Part shown: positions 1 to 9,686 of the stretch, one piece after another
How the letters are laid out: the number at the start of each line of letters is the position of its first letter
How positions within the stretch are numbered: position 1 is the stretch's first letter
DNA from: Pseudanabaena sp.
Lineage (GTDB): Bacteria > Cyanobacteriota > Cyanobacteriia > Pseudanabaenales > Pseudanabaenaceae
Assembly (NCBI GenBank): GCA_003249035.1
Contig: QBMK01000013.1
Location: forward strand, 1-64,000
Length of the DNA stretch: 64,000 bases
Direction of reading: 5' to 3'
Program-made: the position numbers and the translations under genes
Notes under the pieces: model-generated
What the model was told of the DNA's origin: nothing
The model's input: the letters and a program-made list of their open reading frames with translations, nothing else
Databases searched by the model: none

Positions 1-23
1 TTCGGCGGGCGAAGCCCGCCGAA
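1..23. terminator. GC-rich hairpin at window edge
   Basis: Perfect inverted repeat with 10 bp arms and a 3 nt loop (gaa), followed by caattttgggttt. The same right flank follows the hairpin at 39241-39301, so the element probably extends to the left beyond the window. It likely ends the transcript of a gene outside the window. Confidence 0.6.
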
Positions 24-164
24 ACAATTTTGGGTTTTATTAAATTATCATTCCTTAGCAATGAAAAATATTCCAATTAAATCAATTGTGGCTTGAAATT
101 TGACAAGTTTTTGGATGATTTTGGCTAGCTGTGGTAGCATCTGATATAAGTTCGCTGGACAGTA

Positions 165-659
165 ATGGCAAAAGTCCTTGTACTAAACGCATCCTATGAG
201 CCGCTGAACATCACAAACTGGCAGCGAGCTATTGTGTTGGTCATAAAAGGCAAAGCTGAGCAAGTTGAGCACAATGGCAAGATAATATACCCTGGGATGC
301 CATTGCCCACAGTGATCAGAATGCTGCAATATATCAGCATTCCCTACAAAGAAATTCCTCTCACGCGCCGCAATATTCTTCATCGAGATGCTCACTCCTG
401 TCAGTACTGTGGGCATACAGGCGATGACCTAACGCTCGATCATGTCATGCCGCGATCGCGTGGTGGCGGTGACAGTTGGGACAATATTATTACCGCTTGT
501 GTCCGCTGCAATGTCAAAAAAGGTAATCGCACGCCCAAAGAAGCATCAATGCCATTGAAAAAGCAACCGCGTCGTCCCCATAGTGGTTTGCACTTTGAAG
601 TGACTAAATATCTGCGATCGGGCAATCATGACGAATGGCAAAAATATATTATTAATTAG
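165..659 (+). CDS. HNH endonuclease family protein
   Basis: A 164-residue HNH nuclease of the widespread cyanobacterial type. Two zinc-knuckle CxxC pairs are visible (Cys79/Cys82 and Cys112/Cys115) flanking the core, with Asp92-His93 as the metal-binding and catalytic part and Asn107 as the middle N of HNH. The N-terminal 60 residues (LVLNASYEPLN) are typical of the family, so the protein is full length. It stands alone, 113 nt before fabD on the same strand. The family is chromosomal and usually not linked to a mobile element; the substrate is unknown and a DNA repair or housekeeping role is only inferred. Confidence 0.85.
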   Translation: MAKVLVLNASYEPLNITNWQRAIVLVIKGKAEQVEHNGKIIYPGMPLPTVIRMLQYISIPYKEIPLTRRNILHRDAHSCQYCGHTGDDLTLDHVMPRSRGGGDSWDNIITACVRCNVKKGNRTPKEASMPLKKQPRRPHSGLHFEVTKYLRSGNHDEWQKYIIN

Positions 660-772
660 TCCCAAAAAGACGATGATGCATTGCACTGCTGCTTTGCGCC
701 GCAACTCTTTTTTAGGGTTTAAATGGCGTTAAACTTTAAAACGCAAGATAATTAATAAACGTTTAACAAAAA

Positions 773-1654
773 ATGATAAAAAATGTATGGATATTTCCTG
801 GTCAAGGCTCTCAAGCTGTGGGTATGGGCATGGATCTTGTGGAGGTTGGCAAGGAGAAGTTTGCTAAAGCAGACCAAATTTTGGGTTGGTCAATTCTAGA
901 AAAATCGCAGACTGATGCGACAGAACTAGCCAAAACCCAATTTACACAGCCTTGCTTGTATGTGACTTCCGCCATTCTTGCTGATATATTAAAAGCTAAA
1001 GGTGCAAAACCTGACGCGGTAACGGGACATAGCTTGGGGGAATATAGCGCTCTTTATTGTGCGGGTGTCGTGGATTTTGCTACGGGTTTAGATCTGGTGA
1101 AGCAGCGATCGCAATTAATGTCTGAGGCAAGTGGCGGCGCGATGACTGCTTTGATTGGTTTCGATCGCATTGCCTTAGAATCAGCGATCGCCCAAACTGA
1201 GAATGTAATTCTAGCTAATGATAATAGCGCTGACCAAGTGGTGATTTCCGGAACCGAGACCGCAGTAAAATCGATTGTTAAACAGGTAAAAACAAAACGA
1301 GCGATTCCTCTAGCCGTCAGTGGTGCGTTCCATTCTCCTTTGATGGCAGATGCGGCATCAAAGTTTGCAGCCATTCTTGAACGAACAATTTTTAATGACG
1401 CGGAAATTCCCGTTATTTCTAATGTTGAGCCGAATGATGCGACGACATCTGGACAGATTTTGCGGGATCGCCTTACCAAACAAATGACTTCGCCAGTACG
1501 TTGGAGAGAAATATGTTTATATCTTGCTGCGCAAGGCTATGAACGAGCCATTGAAGTTGGTTCAGGCAAAGTTTTGACGGGACTCGTGAAGCGAACTGCA
1601 CCCAGTTTAGCACTGGTAAATGTAAGTACTTTGGAACAGGCGATCTCTTTGTAA
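773..1654 (+). CDS. fabD: malonyl-CoA:ACP transacylase (FabD)
   Basis: Transfers malonyl from CoA to acyl carrier protein at the entry of fatty-acid elongation in the cytoplasm. The 293-residue length is normal. Visible motifs are GQGSQ near residues 10-14, the nucleophile elbow GHSLGE with Ser87, Arg112 in QRSQLM for the malonyl carboxylate, and His187 in GAFHSPL. The ATG at 773 is used because the sequence begins directly with the family N-terminus (VWIFPGQGSQ); no clear Shine-Dalgarno precedes it. In many cyanobacteria fabD follows fabH; here it follows an HNH gene and is probably transcribed alone. It converges with the GGDEF/EAL gene, leaving only 32 nt between them. Confidence 0.97.
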   Translation: MIKNVWIFPGQGSQAVGMGMDLVEVGKEKFAKADQILGWSILEKSQTDATELAKTQFTQPCLYVTSAILADILKAKGAKPDAVTGHSLGEYSALYCAGVVDFATGLDLVKQRSQLMSEASGGAMTALIGFDRIALESAIAQTENVILANDNSADQVVISGTETAVKSIVKQVKTKRAIPLAVSGAFHSPLMADAASKFAAILERTIFNDAEIPVISNVEPNDATTSGQILRDRLTKQMTSPVRWREICLYLAAQGYERAIEVGSGKVLTGLVKRTAPSLALVNVSTLEQAISL

Positions 1655-1686
1655 ATAATTTATAGAAGGGGTGCTTTGCGCCCTTT

Positions 1687-4020
1687 CTATATTGGGATAG
1701 ATTGCAGTAATGTCGGAATCTCATCTGATGCTAGAGGCTTAAACAGATAATATCCCTGACCAGCGTGACAATTATAATCTCTTAGGCAATCCAATTGCTT
1801 TGCCGATTCTACTCCTTCCGCAATCACATTTAAGCCCAGATTTATTCCCAAAACAATAATCGCTTTCACAATTTCACTATCTTCTGGATAATGATCAAGC
1901 TGGTTTATAAATGAGCGATCGATCTTGAGCGTATGAATCGGAAATCGATGCAAATAGCTTAATGAAGAGTAACCCGTTCCAAAATCATCAATACAAGTTT
2001 GGATATTGCGTTCACTTAATTCGCCTAAGATTTGCGCAGCTAAGGAAGGTTTTTCGATTAATATGCTTTCAGTTACTTCTATCTTCAAATTGTGATTTTC
2101 TAGATTCGTTTTTTTGAGGATATTCTCAATTTGGCTAGTCAAGTTAGACTTAGTAAATTGTTTTGCAGATAAATTGACACTCATGGTTAGGGTCATCGCG
2201 ACAGGAAAATCTTCTTGCCATGCCCGAAGTTGAGAGCAAGCCTCATGTAATACCCAAAAGTCAATCGCTACAATCAAACCAGCATCTTCCGCTATGGGAA
2301 TAAATTCCGCAGGGTATATGAGACCTTGTTCGGGATGTTGCCAACGCACTAGAGCTTCAAAGCCCAATATCCGTCCTGACTTTAAGCAGACAATTGGTTG
2401 GTAATGTACTCGCAATTCTTGGCGATCAATGGCTCGACGTAGTTCGTTCTCTATCCGTAGTTTTTTGAGAGCCTCAGTGTGCATCGCAGGATTAAATATT
2501 TCATATCGATCTCTACCTTGCTCTTTTGCACGATACATTGCTGTATCAGCATCTCGCAGTAACTGGTCTGGTTGAGTATAAGTAGAAGAGTTAAGAGCAA
2601 TACCAATACTTGTACTTATAACAATTTCATTACCTTCAATTATTAATGGAACTTTCAATGATTCTTTAATCCTTTGCACAACCTCAATTACATCATTAAT
2701 ATCTTCAGTTTCTTCAAGCAGCATCACAAATTCATCACCCCCTAGCCTTGCCACCGTGTCGCCTCCACGCAGACAAGTAACTAGACGTTTTGCTACAGTT
2801 TTCAATAACTGATCACCTGCTTCATGACCGAGACTGTCATTGATCACCTTAAATCGATCTAAGTCTAAAAAGAGAACGGCAAACTTTTCGGGGAGATGCT
2901 CAGAATTCAGATACAGGCGACGACTTGATAGTTGTAGAGCATGGTTAAGACGATCTAAAAACAGGGAGCGGTTTGGTAATCCTGTTAAAGAATCATGAAA
3001 TGCATCATGACGCAGTTGCGTTTCCATTTTTTTGCGTTCTAGCAATTCCGATTGAGCATTTTGATAGAGCTTTGATTGATGGATCGCGATCGCACATTGA
3101 TCAGCGATCGCCTTAACCAGCGATAGTTCATTTTCAGACCAAATTCTTTCGCGATCGCACTGATATAGACTAATACCTCCTAAATAAGTTTTATGATAAA
3201 CGAGCGAGGTAATCAAAAGCGAATGGATATTATATTTTTCCCCTAACTGTCTTAGATTTTCTGGAAGATCATCGCTAATTGGATGGATAGTGATTTGCCT
3301 TCCTTTGATTAAATCATCTTGATAATATCCATAAAAATCACAAGATAGCCCTAAAACTGATTCGCTACGGTTAATATTGTTCTTGCTGGCATAGCACACA
3401 TGCATTTTTAGAGTGTTATTAGGTTGAAAGATCAAACAATGACTAACATTTAAAGCTTCGTACAATAAATCTGCTGTTGTTTGCAGGACATCTGCTAGAA
3501 CTAGTGTCTCCCGCATAGATTGAACTATGCGATTAATAATCGCTTCTCGCCATGCTTGCTGCTCAATTTGGGTGATCGCATTTTTCTGTTGTTGGCGTAA
3601 TGAGAATTCTTTGAGGGCCCGTTGTAAAACACTGGGCAAACGAAATAACCGATCTTTCAACACATAATCGGTCATCCCTGCTTTAATGCATTCAACCGCA
3701 GACTCCTCGCCTAAGCTGCCCGTAATCAAGATAAAAGGGATTTCTTGACCTGATTGCTGTAAAAAAGTAAAAGCTTGTAAACCATTAAAACTAGGTAGTC
3801 GATAATCCGACAAAACTACATCGTAAGTATTATCATGCAAATATTTTTGGCATTCGGTCGCTGTAGCTGCAATGTCATAGATAAAGTGAACGCCTGCTGA
3901 TTCTAGAGCCAATAGTGTTAGCTCCACATCAGCATCAACATCTTCAATAATTAATATACGCAGTGATAGAGGCTCATCTGACTTCTCAGATTCCTCATGC
4001 ACTGACATTAAGTTTCTCAT
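1687..4020 (-). CDS. REC-GAF-GGDEF-EAL cyclic-di-GMP protein
   Basis: A 777-residue dual c-di-GMP enzyme under two-component control. Domains in order: receiver at about 20-140 with phospho-acceptor Asp72, GAF at about 165-320, diguanylate cyclase at about 340-510 with an intact GGDEF (427-431), and phosphodiesterase from about 525 to the end. An RxxD inhibitory site (Arg418 to Asp421) lies exactly five residues before GGDEF. The EAL domain has EAL (555-557), the VNLSAKQF Asn, a DDFGTG loop and the AEGVES Glu, so both activities look competent. The receiver is N-terminal and there is no output domain other than the enzymes. No kinase is adjacent. A second start at Met5 is possible. Net direction of the enzyme cannot be read from sequence. 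Confidence 0.93.
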   Translation of the reverse strand: MRNLMSVHEESEKSDEPLSLRILIIEDVDADVELTLLALESAGVHFIYDIAATATECQKYLHDNTYDVVLSDYRLPSFNGLQAFTFLQQSGQEIPFILITGSLGEESAVECIKAGMTDYVLKDRLFRLPSVLQRALKEFSLRQQQKNAITQIEQQAWREAIINRIVQSMRETLVLADVLQTTADLLYEALNVSHCLIFQPNNTLKMHVCYASKNNINRSESVLGLSCDFYGYYQDDLIKGRQITIHPISDDLPENLRQLGEKYNIHSLLITSLVYHKTYLGGISLYQCDRERIWSENELSLVKAIADQCAIAIHQSKLYQNAQSELLERKKMETQLRHDAFHDSLTGLPNRSLFLDRLNHALQLSSRRLYLNSEHLPEKFAVLFLDLDRFKVINDSLGHEAGDQLLKTVAKRLVTCLRGGDTVARLGGDEFVMLLEETEDINDVIEVVQRIKESLKVPLIIEGNEIVISTSIGIALNSSTYTQPDQLLRDADTAMYRAKEQGRDRYEIFNPAMHTEALKKLRIENELRRAIDRQELRVHYQPIVCLKSGRILGFEALVRWQHPEQGLIYPAEFIPIAEDAGLIVAIDFWVLHEACSQLRAWQEDFPVAMTLTMSVNLSAKQFTKSNLTSQIENILKKTNLENHNLKIEVTESILIEKPSLAAQILGELSERNIQTCIDDFGTGYSSLSYLHRFPIHTLKIDRSFINQLDHYPEDSEIVKAIIVLGINLGLNVIAEGVESAKQLDCLRDYNCHAGQGYYLFKPLASDEIPTLLQSIPI

Positions 4021-4433
4021 GGTTACAGATGCAAAGATATAGGTTTAGAGTTTCTGTTCATAATCATTGCCATCTGTATGCAACTACCTATTTATAGCGC
4101 ATTAATCTGAAATGAGAACCAAGATTTTTATTAAGAATGCTAATTTGCAGCACTTTACACCAAAAATCTAGTGAGTCCATTGATTGCAAATCGCTGTCGC
4201 TGTAAGTGCTAGCTGTTAACTTATATTTACAAAAGTATATCTAAAAAATTACTTAAATCAACAATTTTTAACCGTAAATCTAACAATCTCTATAATCTAA
4301 AACCCAATAAGTAGCTATGCATAAATAACCTTAAAACCCAGAAGTGTAAGTCGCCCGCGTAGCGGGCGACTTACACTTCTGGGTTTGGGTTTTAATTATA
4401 CTAAGCTACTTACTAGATTTTATTTCCTAATCC
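4021..4433. other. 413-nt gap with one perfect hairpin
   Basis: AT-rich spacer between the start of the GGDEF/EAL gene and the end of the response regulator gene. It should hold the GGDEF/EAL promoter. Apart from the hairpin at 4334-4386 I see no open frame with coding character and no RNA gene. Confidence 0.5.
4334..4386. terminator. perfect 25-bp hairpin, gta loop
   Basis: Arms 4334-4358 and 4362-4386 are perfectly complementary over 25 bp around a 3 nt loop (gta), with a GC core (tcgcccgc) and a gggttt outer end. It lies 48 nt past the stop of the response regulator gene on the minus strand, so it probably terminates the kinase-regulator operon. It belongs to the three-base-loop hairpin class found across the window. 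Confidence 0.7.
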
Positions 4434-4868
4434 TTACTCATTTGAAGGGATTTGATTTAACATCATCCAGTAAAATCCTACCTGTTGTGACATCTGTACA
4501 AATTGCTGAAAATCTAAAGGCTTAACAATATAACTATTGACGCCTAAATCATAACAAGCCCTTAAATCTCGATTTTCAGCCGAGGAAGTCATCACGACAA
4601 CAACAAGATTACGAGTGCGTGGAGAACTACGAATCATCTCTAATACTTGGATACCATCTATTTTTGGTAATTTCAAGTCTAAAAGTATTAGGCGAGGGAG
4701 TGGGTGAGTCGGTAGTTCACCATCTCGACCAAATAGATAATGAATCGCCTGCTCTCCATCTGATACTACGTCTATTTTATTGACAAAGTTGTAGCTGTCC
4801 AAAGCAATTTGGATTAACTCAACATCATTAGGATCATCCTCAACAAGCAGAATTTGGGTAGGTTCCAT
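4434..4868 (-). CDS. Rcp1-like single-domain response regulator
   Basis: A 144-residue receiver-only protein of the type that partners phytochrome-like kinases (Rcp1 family). The acidic pair is Glu10-Asp11-Asp12, the phospho-acceptor is Asp64 in LILLDLKLP, and the switch Thr/Ser and Lys-Pro motifs (MTSS, VKPL) are present. It lacks an output domain, so it acts by protein contact. It begins 55 nt after the stop of the multi-PAS kinase on the same strand and is almost certainly its cognate regulator; in this family Rcp1-type receivers and kinases with the SYSVSHDLRAPL motif are regularly paired. Confidence 0.95.
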   Translation of the reverse strand: MEPTQILLVEDDPNDVELIQIALDSYNFVNKIDVVSDGEQAIHYLFGRDGELPTHPLPRLILLDLKLPKIDGIQVLEMIRSSPRTRNLVVVVMTSSAENRDLRACYDLGVNSYIVKPLDFQQFVQMSQQVGFYWMMLNQIPSNE

Positions 4869-4923
4869 ATATTTAGATCATAAGAATTTCCAGAAATTTA
4901 CAGCGAGAATTGCATCTTAAGAC

Positions 4924-7602
4924 CTAGAGTTTTATAAAGAAAGTTGCGCCTTGATCGGGATATCCTTCTGCCCAAATCGAACCTCCGTGACGTTGAATAA
5001 TCCGTTGAACGATCGCTAAGCCAATGCCTGTGCCTTCAAACTCCTTGTCACTATGCAATCTTTGAAAAGCCCCAAAGAGTTTGTCTGCATATTCCATTTG
5101 AAAGCCTACGCCATTATCTTTAATTCTAATAGTTTGATCTGGCAAACTATCAATTTCGATGTAGGGCTGGGGCTGATTACGGCTAAATTTAACAGCATTA
5201 CCTATCAGGTTACGAAAAACTTGCTGTAAAAGGGTGCGATCGCCAACTGTTGTGGGTAAGTCACCGATCGCAAATTCGACTAGATGGTTGTGGTGAGAGT
5301 CGGAGCGAGTAATTTCAATTGCTTCATCGACCAAATCTCGAATTGATATCTGTTTGGACTCTAATGGTCGCCGTCCATAACGGGAGAGAGTGAGCAGTCC
5401 ATCGATCAGATGTCCCATCTTTTGACTACTCTTCTCAATCACCTGCAAATAGTGAGCCACTTTTGGATCGTTCAAGGCCTCATGTTTTTTTAGCCTTTGT
5501 TGTAAAGCATTCACAAAGCCATTCATATGACGCAAAGGTGCGCGCAAATCATGGGAGACAGAATAACTAAAGGACTCCAATTCACGATTGGTATTGGCTA
5601 ACTGATTTGCTGTATGCAAAATTTTGGCTTCAGCAAGCTTGCGATCAGTAATATCCATCGCAGTGCCAATGATATGAGTCAACTGACCTGAGCTGTTATA
5701 AATCATCTCTCCTCTCGCAAACACATAGATCAATGTGCCATTGGGCTGAATTATGCGATGTTCAAGATCATAGGATCGCTCTAAGTTCATCGCAGATTGG
5801 ACTGTCTGATCAAAATGTTGCCAATCCTCTGGGTGAATGTATAGTTGTTGCAATTGATCATAGTCTGGTGGATTGGCGCTAGGTTCCAATCCGTAAATAC
5901 GAAAGATTTCATCTGACCAAGTTAACTTGCCAGTGGTTACTTCAAATTCCCAACTGCCTAGTTTGCCAATGCGCTGGGCAGTTTTAAGATGAGTATCACT
6001 CTTTAATAAAAGTTCTTCGGCTAATTTGCGATCGCTAATATCCAATATTGTGCCAATGATTTGGATTGCTTTCCCTAAACGATCGCAAATAATTTCGCCT
6101 CTAGCTAAAACATAAATTAAAGTGCCATCAGCCCAGCAAATGCGATATTCAATTTCATAAGGTTGACAAGTTGCGATCGCATTCTGTACGACTCGATCAA
6201 AATACTCCCAGTCATTGGAATGCAAAGATTTTTGTAGTTCTGCATAGGTCGGTGTTCCGATTGCGGGGTCACGTCCAAAAATGCGGAATACCTCTTCTGA
6301 CCAGATTACGCCACCTGTTTGGAGATCAAATTCCCAGCTACCAAGGTTACTAATGCGCTGAGCTGATTTTAAGTGGGTATCACTCTTGAGTAGCTGTTCT
6401 TCTGCCAATTTTCGATCTGTGATATCGCGCACAATGACTAACAGCTTATCTTTGTCATAGGGAGCAATCCTCACTTCTTCATGTACTGTTTTGCCAAACT
6501 TAGTTAGTCTATGCTCGTAGATCTGTACTTCTCCTGTAGCGATCGCAGTTTCAAATCCTTTCAACTGCGCTTGCAGAATCTCAGGGTCTAAAACTTCAGA
6601 AATATGATTTTGGATGGGGATGTATTTAGACCGCTCAAATGTTGATGGCATGATGCAATCTAAACAAGTGCCATCAGGCTTGAGCAAAAGCAAAAGATCG
6701 GGGAGAGTATTAATAATTGCAAAGTTGCGAGATTCACTTTCGCACAAGTCTGCTGTGCGTTGCTCGATCCGCGTTTCTAGTTCTTCGTTCAGTCGTTTGA
6801 TAGTTAGTTCTAACAGCTTCAAAGCTGTTATATCTCTTCCCGCAGATTGAATTTCAATGAGTTTACCTCGCTCATCAAAAACTCCTTGATTAATCCATTG
6901 CGTATAGCCAATCTGTCCATCCGCCCGCTGATCGTGATTTTCCGCCAAAAAGCTAGGATTGGTTGGGCTTAGCATCGATATTTTTTGTAATGTACCTTGC
7001 AAATCATCGGGATCGGCGAAGTCAATCCATTTTAGACCAATGACCTGCTTAAGAGGCTTTCCCAAAGCTCGACATAGGGATTCATTAGCAAAGGTAATCG
7101 TTGTGTCAGGATGCGATCGCAGTACAAAATCTATTTGAGTTTGCACAACCTGTCGATAGCGCTCTTCACTTTCGGCTAACGCTTGTTCGGCTTGCTTTTG
7201 TTTTGCTTCAGCACGCTTGCGATCGCTAATATCTTGGACTGTCGCCACAAAAAAATCAATGGAACCATCTTCCTTTCGTATCGGTTTGACATCAATAGAG
7301 GCATCGATAACGATTCCATCCTTGCGAATAAAGCGCTTATCCATGACATAGCCTTCAGATTCTCCCCGCATTACTCTTTCAAATTCGGCAATATCGCGAT
7401 CGAGATCGTCAGGATGAGTTATTTCTGTCCAAGTGATTTCAGTCAATTCTTCACGCGAATAGCCTAAAATTTCACAGAGGCGATCGTTAAACCTTACCCA
7501 ACGCTTAGTTTCTGGTGAAGTAATCGCCATGCCAATAAATGGCAGATCGTAGAACAATCTCAGAATTACTTCGTTTTGTTTGGTTTCCTCGAAATTATCC
7601 AT
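4924..7602 (-). CDS. multi-PAS sensor histidine kinase
   Basis: A cytoplasmic 892-residue kinase if started at the ATG at 7600-7602 (MDNFEETKQ). The open frame runs on to 7695, but those 31 codons read through hairpin A of the repeated element, so the shorter start is preferred. Five PAS/PAC modules lie at about 14-128, 148-260, 293-396, 417-525 and 547-655, each ending in a D(I/V)(S/T)DRK-like sequence. The dimerisation helix has His684 in SYSVSHDLRAPL, typical of Cph1-class kinases, followed by an HATPase with NLIGNAVKF, KDNGVGF and GTGIGLAIV. No GAF or transmembrane segment is present, so the signal is intracellular and unknown. Cotranscribed with the Rcp1-like regulator. Confidence 0.94.
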   Translation of the reverse strand: MDNFEETKQNEVILRLFYDLPFIGMAITSPETKRWVRFNDRLCEILGYSREELTEITWTEITHPDDLDRDIAEFERVMRGESEGYVMDKRFIRKDGIVIDASIDVKPIRKEDGSIDFFVATVQDISDRKRAEAKQKQAEQALAESEERYRQVVQTQIDFVLRSHPDTTITFANESLCRALGKPLKQVIGLKWIDFADPDDLQGTLQKISMLSPTNPSFLAENHDQRADGQIGYTQWINQGVFDERGKLIEIQSAGRDITALKLLELTIKRLNEELETRIEQRTADLCESESRNFAIINTLPDLLLLLKPDGTCLDCIMPSTFERSKYIPIQNHISEVLDPEILQAQLKGFETAIATGEVQIYEHRLTKFGKTVHEEVRIAPYDKDKLLVIVRDITDRKLAEEQLLKSDTHLKSAQRISNLGSWEFDLQTGGVIWSEEVFRIFGRDPAIGTPTYAELQKSLHSNDWEYFDRVVQNAIATCQPYEIEYRICWADGTLIYVLARGEIICDRLGKAIQIIGTILDISDRKLAEELLLKSDTHLKTAQRIGKLGSWEFEVTTGKLTWSDEIFRIYGLEPSANPPDYDQLQQLYIHPEDWQHFDQTVQSAMNLERSYDLEHRIIQPNGTLIYVFARGEMIYNSSGQLTHIIGTAMDITDRKLAEAKILHTANQLANTNRELESFSYSVSHDLRAPLRHMNGFVNALQQRLKKHEALNDPKVAHYLQVIEKSSQKMGHLIDGLLTLSRYGRRPLESKQISIRDLVDEAIEITRSDSHHNHLVEFAIGDLPTTVGDRTLLQQVFRNLIGNAVKFSRNQPQPYIEIDSLPDQTIRIKDNGVGFQMEYADKLFGAFQRLHSDKEFEGTGIGLAIVQRIIQRHGGSIWAEGYPDQGATFFIKL

Positions 7603-7653
7603 GTTTTGACCATCCAAACTGGCTGACTCATCATAACTTTCAGCGATAATACC

Positions 7654-7753
7654 AAAGCACAAAATGGCGTAGCCATTTTGTGCTTTTAAAACCATTAGTG
7701 GTTTTGGGTTTTAATTCACAAAAGTGTGACGACACTTTTGTGAATTGGTATAA
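7654..7753 (+). repeat. composite three-hairpin repeat, copy 1
   Basis: Hairpin A: arms 7654-7668 and 7672-7686, 15 bp, loop gta, core aaaatggc/gccatttt. Hairpin B: aaaacca/tggtttt within 7688-7705. Hairpin C: arms 7713-7727 and 7732-7746, 15 bp, loop gacg, followed by ggtataaa. The copy overlaps the upstream extension of the kinase frame. Other copies are at 39347, 43638 (inverted) and 45244. Confidence 0.85.
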
Positions 7754-7847
7754 ATTGTCCCCGCGTTACGATTCCAAGGCAGAGCATTTCGCCATTAAAA
7801 CAATCTAAAAAAGGAATTGATTCGCTATCACTCCGTTTGTTAAATGA

Positions 7848-9683
7848 CTATACCTTGTCTGAGTCGGCAGCTAAAGAATTCTCATCTTTTCTACCCTTAA
7901 GCCAAAAGGTTAGCATTTCACCTCTACCTTTGATCGCGATCGCACCGCGTTCCTCAAAATAATATTTGTCTTTTAATCGCAGATAGGTTGATTCTGTTAC
8001 CTGAATGCTTCCCGCTAATCCGTGGGATTCCATGCGGCTGGCAATATTCACCGTGTCACCCCAGAGATCGTAGATAAACTTATTTACCCCAATTACCCCA
8101 GCTACCACAGCACCCGTGTTAACGCCAATGCGCATCGAAAGATTACTCGAGAGTTCGGGAAAGTTTGCATTTGAGTTAAAGTCATCGATCGCTTTCAGCA
8201 TATCTAGAGCCATATCGGCAACTGCCTCGGCGTGATCTTCTCTGGGTGTAGGCAAACCACCCACCACCATATAGGCATCTCCAATGGTTTTAATCTTTTC
8301 CAACCGATGGCGATCAGCTAGGCGATCAAAGGCAGAAAATATTTGATTGAGCACGCCCACCAAGGCAACAGGAGAAATTCGCGAACTCATATCGGTAAAG
8401 CCAACGATATCGGCAAAGATAATGCTGACCTCAGCAAAACTGTCTGCGATTGAAGTGGGGTCTAGCTTTAAACGATTGGCGATCGCTTCTGGCAAAATAT
8501 TTAACAACAATTGCTCTGAGCGTTCTTTCTCATGCTGTAATTCCGCTGTGCGATCGGCAACCTTCTGTTCGAGGGAATGATATAACTCCGATAGTTCTGA
8601 AGACATTTGATTAAAGGTGGTCGCCAATACCCCTAATTCATTCTGTGCTTTAATTTCCACATGGGTATCAAGGTTTCCTGAACGAATGCGATCGGCAGCG
8701 GTGGTAAGTTGTTGTAGCGGTTTTACAATACGTCTAGAAAATAGAAAGCCAAGTCCGACAGTCACACCTGTTGCAAGGATTAACGCCCCTGCCATCGTCC
8801 AAATCAGATTGCGAATCGGGGCATAAGCCTCCGCGGTCGGAAGCTCGACAATCACCGCCCAGCCTACACTACGAACTGGTGCGATCGCACCTAAAACTTC
8901 TTCATCTTTTAGACCTTTATAAACCGTGACAGGTTGGAGGTCGGCATTTAAGTCAGTAAGAGCCTTAATAAAGGAGCGATCAGAAATATCCTGTAAAGCT
9001 AGCGGTTCGTTAGCCGATCGCTGTTTGGCGATTAAGACATTGCGATTGTCAATCACGTAGGTATACCCTGTTGCCCCCACCTCGGTTTGAGAGAGCACAA
9101 AGTCTAGAAACCGTAGATTCACCTTTGCGAGTAAAACACCATCGACTTCATCCTTTTCGTTACGAATTGGGACAGCAATCGTCGTTACTAAACGCTGAAT
9201 TTTGGAATCAATCGAGACCGTATCCACAGAATCTTCATTCTGCTTAAACGCACGAATAAATAGTAGGGACTTGGCAAGGTTCTCAATTTTTACATCTCCA
9301 TAGGGAGATACAACAGCGACTGGCTCACCTTGACGATTGACGATTGCCACAACTTCGTAAGCATCATTATGTCGGGTTAAGCCGTCGAGTAAGGTTTGCT
9401 GCGTTTCTACGGGCAAATTGCTCAGACCTCTTACCCTCGCCAAATAGCCCAGTTTGCGCTCTAGATCGTCAATATAGGCATTGATCTGTTCGGCTGCCGT
9501 TTGCGATCGCGCCTGTTGTAAACGATTTGACTGCTTGAGTTGGGTGCGAAAGCTGGAGTAAATCAGAATCCCCCCCGTACTCAGCAAACTGACCGCGACT
9601 AAAATTACCAAGCCATAGCGAAGTTGGTTAGCGATCGAAACTCGAATTGAACGTAAAGGATTTTTCCAAATAACCATACTCAT
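7848..9683 (-). CDS. Cache-HAMP class III adenylate cyclase
   Basis: Makes cAMP from ATP in response to an extracytoplasmic signal. A membrane helix at about 24-44 and another at about 293-315 enclose a periplasmic double-Cache-type sensor (about 46-290). A HAMP segment (about 315-370) and coiled linker lead to the catalytic domain (about 410-595). Metal ligands Asp425 (FADIVGFT) and Asp469 (GDAYM), adenine-selecting Lys465 and Asp539 and transition-state Asn546/Arg550 are all present, which points to ATP rather than GTP. The C-terminal domain is single, so it works as a homodimer. The gene starts 3 nt after the stop of the BMP-type binding protein, implying cotranscription and probably a functional link. 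Confidence 0.95.
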   Translation of the reverse strand: MSMVIWKNPLRSIRVSIANQLRYGLVILVAVSLLSTGGILIYSSFRTQLKQSNRLQQARSQTAAEQINAYIDDLERKLGYLARVRGLSNLPVETQQTLLDGLTRHNDAYEVVAIVNRQGEPVAVVSPYGDVKIENLAKSLLFIRAFKQNEDSVDTVSIDSKIQRLVTTIAVPIRNEKDEVDGVLLAKVNLRFLDFVLSQTEVGATGYTYVIDNRNVLIAKQRSANEPLALQDISDRSFIKALTDLNADLQPVTVYKGLKDEEVLGAIAPVRSVGWAVIVELPTAEAYAPIRNLIWTMAGALILATGVTVGLGFLFSRRIVKPLQQLTTAADRIRSGNLDTHVEIKAQNELGVLATTFNQMSSELSELYHSLEQKVADRTAELQHEKERSEQLLLNILPEAIANRLKLDPTSIADSFAEVSIIFADIVGFTDMSSRISPVALVGVLNQIFSAFDRLADRHRLEKIKTIGDAYMVVGGLPTPREDHAEAVADMALDMLKAIDDFNSNANFPELSSNLSMRIGVNTGAVVAGVIGVNKFIYDLWGDTVNIASRMESHGLAGSIQVTESTYLRLKDKYYFEERGAIAIKGRGEMLTFWLKGRKDENSLAADSDKV

Positions 9684-9686
9684 TCC

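Noticed and set aside
100-140. Sigma70-type promoter for the HNH gene (ttgaca at 100-105)
   Set aside because: No acceptable -10 box at 16-18 nt spacing; the match to -35 alone is not enough.
4321-4400. CRISPR-like repeat
   Set aside because: The hairpins are single and differ in sequence; there are no regularly spaced direct repeats or cas genes anywhere in the window.
7603-7695. 31-codon extension of the multi-PAS kinase
   Set aside because: Encoded by hairpin A of the composite repeat, so it cannot be ancestral coding sequence; the ATG at 7602 is preferred.
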